Source: Plumapathes pennacea
Lineage: Eukaryota; Cnidaria; Anthozoa; Antipatharia; Myriopathidae
Assembly: GCA_964036295.1 (NCBI GenBank)
Contig: OZ038463.1
Location: 29,747,069 to 29,811,068 of the forward strand
DNA length: 64,000 nt
Direction: 5' to 3'
Below the pieces are notes generated by a model, which saw nothing but the letters and a program-made list of their open reading frames with translations, ran no database searches and had not been told where the DNA came from. The translations under genes and the position numbers were made by a program. Shown piece by piece: positions 33,754-41,997 of the stretch; the stretch's first letter is position 1, and every line of letters starts with the position of its first letter.

Positions 33754-35168
33754 TCAACTCCATAAGAGACACTGTCTTCCAATGAAAACACGCAACTGTT
33801 GTACCCTTTGTTTTCTTGACCTAAGATAGCCCGGCATTATGCGGTAACCTGCGCTTGGAAATTGTTCTTTTATCTCTGACAATGTTGTGAGGATCAAGGT
33901 CCAAAAACGCACTAAAAGAACATGTACTTTCAATATTGAATTCCCCATAAGCGCCTCAAAATTGCTCTTCCAGAGATACCCAGCAGTTGAGACATATCTG
34001 TCCATAGACTGGAATCTGCGCTTGTCTGCCTGCTGTACCCCTAGTTCCAGGGTCTTCCGCAGATAGCACTGGTTGGCGAAGCACCCAATGTTCTCTCCCA
34101 TGTCCCTTTCCCCGTCAAACCACTGGCCGTTTCTGACCTGGATGGCGTACACCCTGGAACTTCCAGAGTTGTTTATCTCTTTTTAGGAGCTGGCATTTTG
34201 AGCATAAAGGCACAGATGCGAGTCTCTGGGTATCGCATGCTTCCTGGGCCTGATGAACAGACCTCTACCCGCTCCTGGAATTGTGCTGGGTGCCGGGTAG
34301 CAGTAGCTCTCAGCCACCAGTGGAGAGTGTACCAGCCTGCAGTAGGCCTCCTCTCAGGTTTCTGGAAACTTCAGTGTCTTGGCAGCTGGCTGACACATCT
34401 GACCGTATGTGGAATTCTGTGGCATTAACCTCTGGGATGTCCAGAGGGTCCTTCCAGAGTTTCCGGACATCCCAGGGTCGATATAGGTACTGCATACATT
34501 CCCGAGGCAGCTGGCGTATACCGGACCTGGTCACAGAGGCAGTCTCGACGGCATGTTGGACATTGCGCTCTGATGCCAGTGGGAAGTGGTGGGTAAATCC
34601 CTGGCGTGCCATTGTCACAGGGAATGCTGTGAGCGGACCTCCCTCTCTTGCACCCACAGATTCACCAGGCGGCGTCCGTAGTTGTCCACAGCAGGGAGAG
34701 ACAAGTTGTGATCCAGCTGAAGGAAGACCTGGATGCAGGATGCAATTATCCTCCTTGCAGCTCACAGTGATTCAACACCAGCATTATACGTGCATAGTGG
34801 AATCAGCCTTCCATCCACTGACTTCCCGTACAATCTAAATGCGGTGAGTGCTTCAGGGGCATCGTTGAACGTTGTGCGAAATCTCATCACTTGCATGCCA
34901 CTCTGTGAGTTGTCAGCATTTCTGGGCACCCTCTCACCTCGCCTCCATCACCATCAAAGAAAATCACTGACTCTTTGGAGAGTGGCATGAGTTCATTTGG
35001 ATTCTCTGGAGGCTCGGCCAGGCAATCTGCAGTGAATGAGGGTGACAGGGGCTCTCCCTCACACCAGGAGTTCACAAGGGGCTTGAAGTACTTCACAGTC
35101 AAGGCCTGGACGTCAGTGGGCAGGGCCATTGAATAGATGTGGGTGATCGCGCAAGGGTGCAGTTTCAC
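33754..35168 (-). CDS. Unidentified exon-like frames in G+C-richer block
   Basis: Three minus-strand frames look coding: 33,754-34,152 (RVYAIQVRNGQWFDGERDMG, DRYVSTAGYLWKSNFEALMG), 34,310-34,765 and 34,887-35,168 (LPTDVQALTVKYFKPLVNSW). Base composition is clearly more G+C-rich than the surroundings, like the frames at 35.6-36.6 kb, so all may be one gene. The first frame has a faint look of a SET-domain segment, but this is not firm. Splice junctions were not resolved. Confidence 0.35.
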
Positions 35169-35599
35169 TGAACCCTGCCATCGTAGATTTAAGGCTGCAC
35201 ACTTGAGGATCCACTCTGCGACAGTGCAAAGGGCGCCTCTTTGTCGGGGGAAGTTGTTTTCTCGTCACTTGCATTATACCCAGTGAAATAGAAAACAACT
35301 TGTGTTCTTTTTTTGTTTCTCGTCCAAGCCTAGTCAAACTGATTGCTATCAGTCACCTGCCTATTGGCCACTTTAGAGAGGATTGGGCCAGAGTGTGCAA
35401 ATTAATCAAATTAAGAAATGAACCCTGTCACAAAAAAGAGCACACACTGATCAGTATGTCTGTCAAGTTAACTGGATTAATTTTGCACACTTGGTCCTAG
35501 CCCTTTTCCCATTTTTAAAGTGGTGAATACAATCTAAGAGCCTATCATATAACACATGCACGCTTGACCTGTGAGGTCTGTAAGTAAAACAGGTTTGAG

Positions 35600-36636
35600 T
35601 AAATAAATTGTTGTTGTACACTGACCTCAAATGTGTCTTTCCATTCAATTGTAGTGCCGCACTCTAAACAATTGTTCTTTTTGTGGCATCACTCCAGCAG
35701 TTCCCAATATGCAGTGTAGAGCCTTCGCTCACAACTCTTGGCTAAAGCTTGCACTGCTTCTTAGCCAGATTGCAGGTGGTCACTTTCTTGGGACGCCTGG
35801 CACAGCATTTCCTCCCAGCCCCTGAGGCAGCATTGGCGATGCCAGAAGCCACGGTTTTGAGGTACATAGGCGTATCCAGGAATGCGTCCGTCGTGGAGTT
35901 GGGCGCAACATTCACAGCCCTGCATCTCAGCAGTTGAGCATACGATTCCTCCGCAGTTACCACGCCCTCTCTTTAACATGGCCAATTTCTTCCTGCCTAC
36001 ACCATCTCTCCGCAGTTGCAGATGCAACAACCTGTGTTCTGTATCGGGGACGGGAGTGGCAGCTGTCTGCTTCTCTGAGCTGTTGCCAGCGCTAATGGTT
36101 GACAGAGCCGGTGATCCCAAGGGGCTGACTGTGGCCAGTGAACTCGTGGGGGACTTGAGTATACTCTGCCTCTTCTGGCACACTGCATCCAACTGCTTTC
36201 TCTTCCTTTTGGCACGGTCTGTCACTTGTGACTTGCGCGGCGTTCCCGGGCGGCCCTTACAGGTTCCTAGTTGTCTCACTGGTGAGGATCGTGGCTGGGT
36301 CGCAAGTATTTGTGCCGGAGGATTTGGCACTGGCTGCGGAGGCCAGTCGGGTATCCTCTCAAATTCAGTGTTCATGCGGGCTGCTGGGAAAAATCTGTTT
36401 CCATCTGGAAGGAATATTGCAAGTAGTTCAGATAGTTTTTAGAGTACCGAAGTGTGACTGAAAAACAACTTGTTCAATTCCACAAAGCTGAAAAAAATTG
36501 CACGGCGATTCAAACATAAAGTCTTACCTTCATTGTCAAAGAGACAAGTAGAAATCCCACAGACTAACAAAGTGCACTCGTTGGGAAAACCGTTCTCTTC
36601 ACAAGAGCTGCTCTTGTTCACAACACGTCTCTGCAA
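35600..36636 (-). CDS. Predicted 5' exons of an unidentified Cys-rich protein
   Basis: Exon 1 (about 36,533-36,636) encodes CLFDNEG at its end and stops at a GAAG|GTAAGA donor. Exon 2 starts after TATTCCTTCCAG near 36.40 kb and runs over 200 codons: a Pro-rich start (PDWPPQPVPNPPAQ), a basic region (TDRAKRKRKQLDAVCQKRQ), then a Cys/His cluster (GNCGGIVCSTAEMQGCECC, HRQCCLRGWEEML) that could bind zinc. Near 35.78 kb the frame breaks, then a coding-like ECGTTIEWKDTFE precedes a GTCAGT donor. It may be a decayed host gene. Function not recognised. Confidence 0.4.
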
Positions 36637-36854
36637 AAAGGAATGTATTCCGCACTTATTTCAACGTCTTTCTGACCAGTCAGTGAATAGTCCTGCGAAT
36701 TTATTCGAAGTACAACGTGGAAACGGGAAAGCCCGCTGAGATATGCCAATCAGTGCTTAGATACTAGTTCCACCACTAGGTAGCAGAACCAGTATCTTTG
36801 CCTTGATTGGTCTTGCGTGGTGGTTATATAGATAGAATTAACCCGATGTTAATT

Positions 36855-36872
36855 AGGCTAACGTGTTAGCCT
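36855..36872 (-). terminator. Palindrome at the stop codon of gene B copy 2
   Basis: AGGCTAAC-GT-GTTAGCCT, a perfect 8-bp inverted repeat with 2 central bases, overlapping the TAA at 36866-36868. A third 3'-end inverted repeat in this block. Confidence 0.5.
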
Positions 36873-37470
36873 CTCACCACATTTTCCTTCCAAAAAGCTT
36901 TGTTTCTTTTACAAATTTGCCTTATCATATTAAAATTCCCATGAAACGTCCTAAACGAAACACTACAAAAATAAAGTTTAGGGTAAATCGACATTAAATT
37001 AAACAAACTCATCATGGAAGTAGCAGTAGATCTCGATATTCTACATTCCCTCAAAACACACTCAAACTCTTCAGTTCCAAGGTTCCTTTTCACTGATCTT
37101 AAAAATTTACCCTTCACATGAAAATGTAAATAAACGACTTTTGCAGAATCAGTTGACGCAATGAGTTCTTTGATCCTTTGGATGTATTCTCCAACTTCGT
37201 AACTTTCAATGGCTCTTGACAACTCACTTTCGTATCCTCGTAAATGGGTGTTCAGTGTTAAAGAATCCCTCAAAGTCTTCTTGAGTTGCTCCATCTTCTC
37301 TTCTTCCTTCTCTCACTTTTCCGTGTCTTTAGCTTCTTGAGTCTTTGTTTCTCCTTCTGCATCCTTATGCATTCATAGCAATCATCAAGTCTTCCGCTAA
37401 CAACAGGATATTCTCTTGCTAATGCATCAAACGTGTTGGAAATTTTCGTAAGCATTTCTCTCAAAGACAT
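36866..37470 (-). pseudogene. Cassette gene B, copy 2: coiled-coil plus HTH-like protein
   Basis: ATG at 37,470 aligns with the start of copy 1 (MSLREMLTKISNTF). A basic/charged coiled-coil follows, then a frameshift near 37.29 kb. The second frame reads through ELIASTDSAKVVYLHFHVKG and the HTH-like CRISRSTATSMMSLFNLMS to a TAA inside a palindrome. About 200 residues in total if unbroken; copy 2 keeps the ~20 C-terminal residues that copy 1 has lost to a stop. Upstream lies the same 20-mer as in copy 1. The two copies differ at many residues but keep length and order, suggesting divergence under constraint before decay. Confidence 0.6.
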
Positions 37471-37509
37471 TGCTAAAAAGATCTTCACTCAATGATGTCT
37501 TCTCAAAGT

Positions 37510-37529
37510 GAATTATTAAGTAACGCTAC
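37510..37529 (-). promoter_or_regulatory. Conserved 20-mer upstream of gene B copy 2
   Basis: GAATTATTAAGTAACGCTAC, identical to 20440-20459 and placed 40-59 nt before the ATG. The neighbouring intergenic sequence is less conserved, so the motif stands out. Confidence 0.55.
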
Positions 37530-37559
37530 CTGTCGTTTTGTAACCATCAATCAATCATA

Positions 37560-37586
37560 AATTCATAACGAAATTGGTTATGAATT
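37560..37586 (-). terminator. Hairpin after gene A copy 2
   Basis: AATTCATAAC-7 nt-GTTATGAATT, a perfect 10-bp stem lying 21-47 nt after the stop of the 424-residue gene. Same loop length and almost the same stem as at 20469-20495. Confidence 0.6.
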
Positions 37587-37606
37587 ATTAAATGTTATTT
37601 ATTATG

Positions 37607-38881
37607 TTATTTAAATGTTATTGGCATTGGACTAACAATAGCTTTTTGTAAAGTTAATTGCAAATAAGCGTTTGTTGAATTAACAAAGACAGAATCAACT
37701 CTAACAGCTGCATTTATGTCAAAAGGCTCCTCGAGCATGAAATCAATAGACAATCTCTTTCCATCATGTCCATAAAACATTGGTAAAACCTTCCCCTTCA
37801 AATGGTATACTCTGATAAACATCACAGGATCTTCTCCTAATTTCTCTTTCAAGGGATTAAACCTTTCAAAACTTATGTCACTTTCGTTTTGGATATATTG
37901 AATGTATTTCTTATTTGTATGAGTCTTTATGATTTCAACAATTTCATTAAATTTGTTAATCCAAGCCTCATCTCTAACATTAGGTCCAAAAACAATTGAA
38001 AAATAAAAACGATCAAAGCTTCTATCTTCTTTCAAAACTTTTTTTAAACCACGAGTTGTAACACCGTTTACTTCAAAGATCAAAGGAACCCCTTTTCCAT
38101 TGCATTGTATCAAGGTATTTTTAAATAATTTTTTAAATTCCTCATAAATTTCTTCAAAACTATCAAACACTTCAAAAGCACAAATAGCCATTCCACCTAC
38201 AAAAAGAGATTTTATAAATCTTGATGGTTTTGGTAATCTTTCTCTATCAATCATCTTTCCTTTTAATACATTACACATTTTTTGAACCTTCTCTCTTTCC
38301 CTCAACCTTTTTTGATAAAAATGGCTATTACCAAGAGGACTTTCTTCCTCTAATAAAGCACTTCTCTTTAAAACTGCTTTACTTAAACTAATTTCTAAAA
38401 ACACTCTTTCTCCATCGGAATAAATAGACTTAAAAACTAAATGAACTTCAGTAGCCTCAAACATATTAAAGAAATGTTCAACCTTTACTGGTACACCATC
38501 TTCCCAAGTTATTGTGTCAACATTTTGAACTTCAACAGAGTCATGAAAACCAGCGTTTAAAAAACTAAAACGTCCACAAGTAAGTAAGTAACCAAAACCA
38601 GATTTAGAAATAGCATTTGTAAAAAAATCTGAAACTTCCAACGAACTTTCAATTGAGGCATCTTCTGATATTTCTACTTTGACAAAAAGATTATTACCTA
38701 TAACCAACTCCTTTCTTAATTCACCAACTTCAACACCACTTGTAAACCTTAAAGGAAGTCTCAATTTGTCACCAGTGCATTTGTCAAAAAATTCCATTCT
38801 TTTATTCCACACTTTTTCTTTATTAACTATCTCTTGAACTTTAAGGTCAAAATCTTCAATTTTAAGATTTTTGTAATCCAT
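37607..38881 (-). CDS. Cassette gene A, copy 2: intact 424-residue protein, unknown
   Basis: An uninterrupted frame from ATG 38,881 to TAA, the longest intact-looking intronless frame in the window, in very A+T-rich DNA. It begins MDYKNLKIEDFDLKVQEIVN. The N-terminal half ends in a strand-rich unit (VHLVFKSIYSDGERVFLEIS), and the C-terminal half ends in a similar unit (VRVDSVFVNSTNAYLQLTLQ). Each is followed by KA(V/I), suggesting an internal duplication of a beta-rich domain. The C-terminal half matches 20,531-21,109. No signal peptide, membrane span or known family was seen. Inferred to belong to a virus-like or transposon-like element. It is close-packed: 51 nt to the upstream frame's end and 136 nt to gene B's ATG. 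Confidence 0.7.
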   Translation of the reverse strand: MDYKNLKIEDFDLKVQEIVNKEKVWNKRMEFFDKCTGDKLRLPLRFTSGVEVGELRKELVIGNNLFVKVEISEDASIESSLEVSDFFTNAISKSGFGYLLTCGRFSFLNAGFHDSVEVQNVDTITWEDGVPVKVEHFFNMFEATEVHLVFKSIYSDGERVFLEISLSKAVLKRSALLEEESPLGNSHFYQKRLREREKVQKMCNVLKGKMIDRERLPKPSRFIKSLFVGGMAICAFEVFDSFEEIYEEFKKLFKNTLIQCNGKGVPLIFEVNGVTTRGLKKVLKEDRSFDRFYFSIVFGPNVRDEAWINKFNEIVEIIKTHTNKKYIQYIQNESDISFERFNPLKEKLGEDPVMFIRVYHLKGKVLPMFYGHDGKRLSIDFMLEEPFDINAAVRVDSVFVNSTNAYLQLTLQKAIVSPMPITFK

Positions 38882-38900
38882 GACATATATATTTGTAATT

Positions 38901-38933
38901 ATTTTTTAAATTTATTTTTCAAATTTAAAAAAT
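38901..38933 (-). terminator. Perfect 13-bp hairpin after the Cys/His-repeat gene
   Basis: ATTTTTTAAATTT-7 nt-AAATTTAAAAAAT. It lies between the end of the repeat gene and the ATG of the 424-residue gene, with a 7-nt loop like the other two intergenic hairpins. Confidence 0.6.
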
Positions 38934-38937
38934 TAAT

Positions 38938-39372
38938 TAAACGATAATCTAGTCCCACAATCCCTACAATTATTAAGCCTGTCTTCCATGAGAACAAATA
39001 CCTTTTCCACCACATTGTTTACAAAAATGTTTTTGTCTTCCATGAGAACAAATACCTTTCCCACCACAGTCCTTACAAATATACTTTCTTTTTTTATGCA
39101 CACAAAATAATGTCCCCATACAATCTTTACAAGATTGCTTTTATAATTACCATGTTTACATATCTGTGTTCCCTTACAACTCAAAGTATATTTTTGTATT
39201 CCGTGAGAACAAATACCTTTCCCACAACATTCTCTACAAAATTGTTTTTGTCTCCCATGTTGACAATAATATTTCAACCTCTTTCATTAGCTAATTCCTT
39301 CAGTGATTTAGGACTTATAGTAGCCGGTTTTGGTTGAAGAACTGACGCTTCGTGATTAAATGATTTATCCAT
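38938..39372 (-). pseudogene. CxHG Cys/His-repeat protein, frameshifted
   Basis: ATG at 39,372 opens MDKSFNHEASVLQPKPATIS. After a frame break come repeated units: KYYCQHGRQKQFCRECCGKG, ICSHGIQKY, ICKHGNYKS and, in another frame, CKDCGGKGICSHGRQK. The unit C-x-HG-x2-K-x2-C-x2-C-GGKxI recurs about five times. From memory such CxHGRxKxxCxxCGG arrays are common in giant-virus and algal/protist proteins and are rarer in animals; they are likely zinc-binding. At least two frameshifts disrupt the gene. Strand and spacing place it as the first gene of the 39-37 kb block. Confidence 0.65.
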
Positions 39373-39479
39373 AATGTTCCCTTAAGTCACTCCTGTTTTT
39401 GATTCCATTTTTGTTCATATTAATCTTTTAATCCTTTAAACTAAAATTTTAATCATTTTAATAATTTTTACGGAAAGTT

Positions 39480-39687
39480 TCGTTAACAACCCCACCTTAA
39501 AGCTAAATGCGCCAGAAACGGTCTTTTACAACTACTCCTTAGCCTGAGTAGTTCTACTGTAGTGTGGAACCATCTGAAATCTAATACAGGTGTACATAAT
39601 CTCTTAATAACAAACCGGAACTTTCGTGACCGAATCTATAACTAATCCAATTAACTAAATCAATAACATACATGGGTTTTCCCGACA
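39480..39687 (-). repeat. 3' LTR (partial) of BEL/Pao element
   Basis: On the minus strand a purine tract (GTAAAAGGGGGGAGAG) is followed at 39,687 by TGTCGGGAAAACCC, a typical PPT/LTR junction. The far end was not found; the sequence becomes A+T-rich near 39.48 kb, where the virus-like block begins. Confidence 0.5.
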
Positions 39688-39699
39688 CTCTCCCCCCTT

Positions 39700-40745
39700 T
39701 TACTCATCTACGAGTCAAGCATGCTCCTAGTTTTCCAACCCAAGTCTATGGCTGCAGCTCTCTTTGGAACTCTCCTTTCAGAAGCTTTTGGTGGTTGAGA
39801 CGCCTGAAGCATTGCACTTTCGCATGCACTCTTGACCTCAAGAGGGTACAATAGCTGAACTGGTCTACTGATGCTCGCGGGTTTTCCCTTTGAAAGGACT
39901 CTGACGTTTGCTCCTCTCACCACCTCATCCTTGCCTTTCACCAGACTACTACAGCCAACTTCCAACTTCCTCTCTTCCTCCCTTCATACACTGTCACCAC
40001 ATCTCCCTCCACTCCTCTGTCTGTACTCTTTGACCTTATGGAACTTTCTCAAATCTACCAAGAACTTTCTCAAATCCTTGTGCCATCTTTTCCATAAGTG
40101 CGCTAACTTCTTTGACAAATAGACAAGCCTCTTGTCTACCCTTCCTTGATCTTCCTCATCTATGTACTCACCTGGATTGCATGACTTAATCCACCTTACA
40201 TAGATAAGGTGTGAAGGAGTTAGTGCTTCCTCATCTAACTCTTCATACTTGTACGTCAGTGGCCTAGAGTTTAAGATGCCTTCAACCTCGACCAAGACTG
40301 TTAGTAGCCCGTCAAAGGTAAGCCTGGCATTGCGTAAAACCTGTTTAAGACACCTCTTAGCACTACCTACCATTCTGTCAAAGAACCCTCCCCACCAAGG
40401 TGCTCTCTGCAGATTAAATTTCCAAGTGATTCTATTTACTTCCAAGGCTGTTCTCACCTCCAGGTGGTTGTACAGATCTTTCAAGGTCTTAGCTGTTGCC
40501 TTGAAAGTTTTGGCATTGTTAGAGATCACGAGGCTCGGCCTTCCTCTCCTTGCTGTGAACTTGCATAAGCATCTTAGGAGTGCTGATGCCGACAAATCTA
40601 CAAGATCTAAGTGTACCACTCATGCCATGCAACATGAAACCAACGCTATGTAAACTTTGTTTGTGCTGTTGTTCGTCCCTCTAGTGAAAAGGGGACCAGC
40701 GAAATCTACACCTACCTTTGAAAATTGGGAGATGCTAATTAAAAA
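39700..40745 (-). pseudogene. BEL/Pao retrotransposon integrase and C-terminal domain
   Basis: The minus strand reads SISQFSKVGVDFAGPLF (first integrase Asp), an in-frame TGA, then VHLDLVDLSA. RRGRPSLVISNNAKTFK follows, where relatives have SDN (second Asp changed to Asn). Next are WKFNLQRAPWWGGFFDRMVG and LLTVLVEVEGILNSRPLTY (catalytic Glu kept), then LTPSHLIY. After a stop the DUF5641-type tail follows (VVRGANVRVLSKGKP, RPVQLLYPLE). Gag, protease, RT and RNase H are missing: the element is 5'-truncated at about 40.75 kb. Dead. Confidence 0.88.
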
Positions 40746-40892
40746 CATCTTTGGCCCCAAGCTTCCAGAACAAGAAAGTGTTTAAATTATATACACATTT
40801 CTGGCCTTTAATTGAAGGGAAAATTTTCAGCCTAAATTTATTAACAGCATATAGATTTTTTCCCACATCAATCTTCATTATTGATAATATTA

Positions 40893-41453
40893 TTATGTAT
40901 GTGTAAAAATTTCAAGCTCTGTTTTCAATTCCACAAGGTTGAACCTCTTGATGGGATTGCAGTGTATACATTGAACAGCAAGCTTATGTAGTGGATCACA
41001 GGGAAAGTACTTGCAAACAAAGCAAATTAGAAGACCAAAAGAATATATATCGCTAGCTGTCAACTGTTTGTGAGTTCCACGCACAAGTTCTGGGACTCTG
41101 TGCGGTTGTTTGGTTTTGTATTTTTCTTTTTCCTTTGATGACAAGTGATATGTTTTGGCGCATACCATATTGACAGCCTTTCCAAAATCATTTTTTTCCG
41201 GAGACATTATCATGACACCCTGAAATAATGACATTGTCACCTTTGATGTCATTGTGCAAAATTTGGTTAGCATGAGTGAAAGCCAGTGCATCTACAGATT
41301 TGATTAAGATACTGATTCACTGCTGGACAGTGCTTGCAACCCTCTTCATAACAACTTCAGTGAATGTAATGCATTTTCCATTCACTCCATGAAACTGAGT
41401 GACCAGTAGCAGAGGCTTTGTCTCTGTGCATATCCCAAGCAGTAAAGGCAGGC
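40893..41453 (-). pseudogene. Protein kinase domain relic
   Basis: A minus-strand exon begins at 41,453 after CATTCTTCAG. It reads GLPLLLGICTETKPLLLVTQ, then after a stop FTHANQILHNDIKGDNVIIS (catalytic loop with HNDIKGDN). After a frameshift come NDFGKAVNMV (DFG loop) and TASDIYSFGLLICFVCKYFP (helix F). The order fits the C-lobe of a eukaryotic kinase like the expanded cnidarian stress/tyrosine-kinase-like families. The N-lobe with the nucleotide-binding Gly loop is absent. Frames are broken. Confidence 0.78.
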
Positions 41454-41639
41454 CTGAAGAATGGAACATGTGTATCAGGAATAAATAACTAATAATAACA
41501 AACACTTATTATTACTATATTATTAGGATTGGGGTACCCCTTTTGCATCAACATCTTGATAATATTGGCAATCACCTGAATGATTTAAGTCAGCAATGGC
41601 AGATGCTTCCTTTTCCACAGATGATTTACCATAGCCAGT

Positions 41640-41870
41640 CGGCAGATTGACGAACACATTGGTCTTCTTTTCGACAAATTGCATGATCGCTTCCCTTTGG
41701 TGGGCATTTAATGCAGTAATTCGGAATTTTTCAAATACTCGCTTTAAGACAGCACTCAAGTCCGCCATATTTGAACAGGTCAAAGTCCAGCTTTCCAAAA
41801 AATGGTAAACGAGCTGTGATTGGTCGATGACGGCGAACGGAAGTGGCTGCTCGCTTAAGCAGACGTTCAT
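41640..41870 (-). pseudogene. RecQ-like helicase first exon fragment
   Basis: From ATG 41,768 (MADLSAVLKRVFEKFRITAL) the frame runs through NAHQREAIMQFVEKKTNVFV to NLPTGYG, ending at a G|GTAAAT donor. The next residues would complete a Walker A GKS. Q-motif-like and motif I spacing matches the multicopy RecQ-like helicases of cnidarians. The remaining helicase motifs are not found downstream, where the kinase relic lies. An in-frame extension upstream to about 41,870 is possible. Confidence 0.6.
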
Positions 41871-41997
41871 GGGGGAGGAATTTTTTTGGTGACGAGCTCA
41901 GAGCGTTTGCGCAGGAGGCTAATCTAATGTTGTACTGTACATGTTAATATTATGCAGATCTCCATATTGACAAACCATCTGGACAAGCTCTCGGCTT

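Noticed and set aside
34281-34838. 185-codon plus-strand frame
   Set aside because: It is antisense to frames on the minus strand that have better composition and neighbouring splice signals; likely a shadow in G+C-rich DNA.
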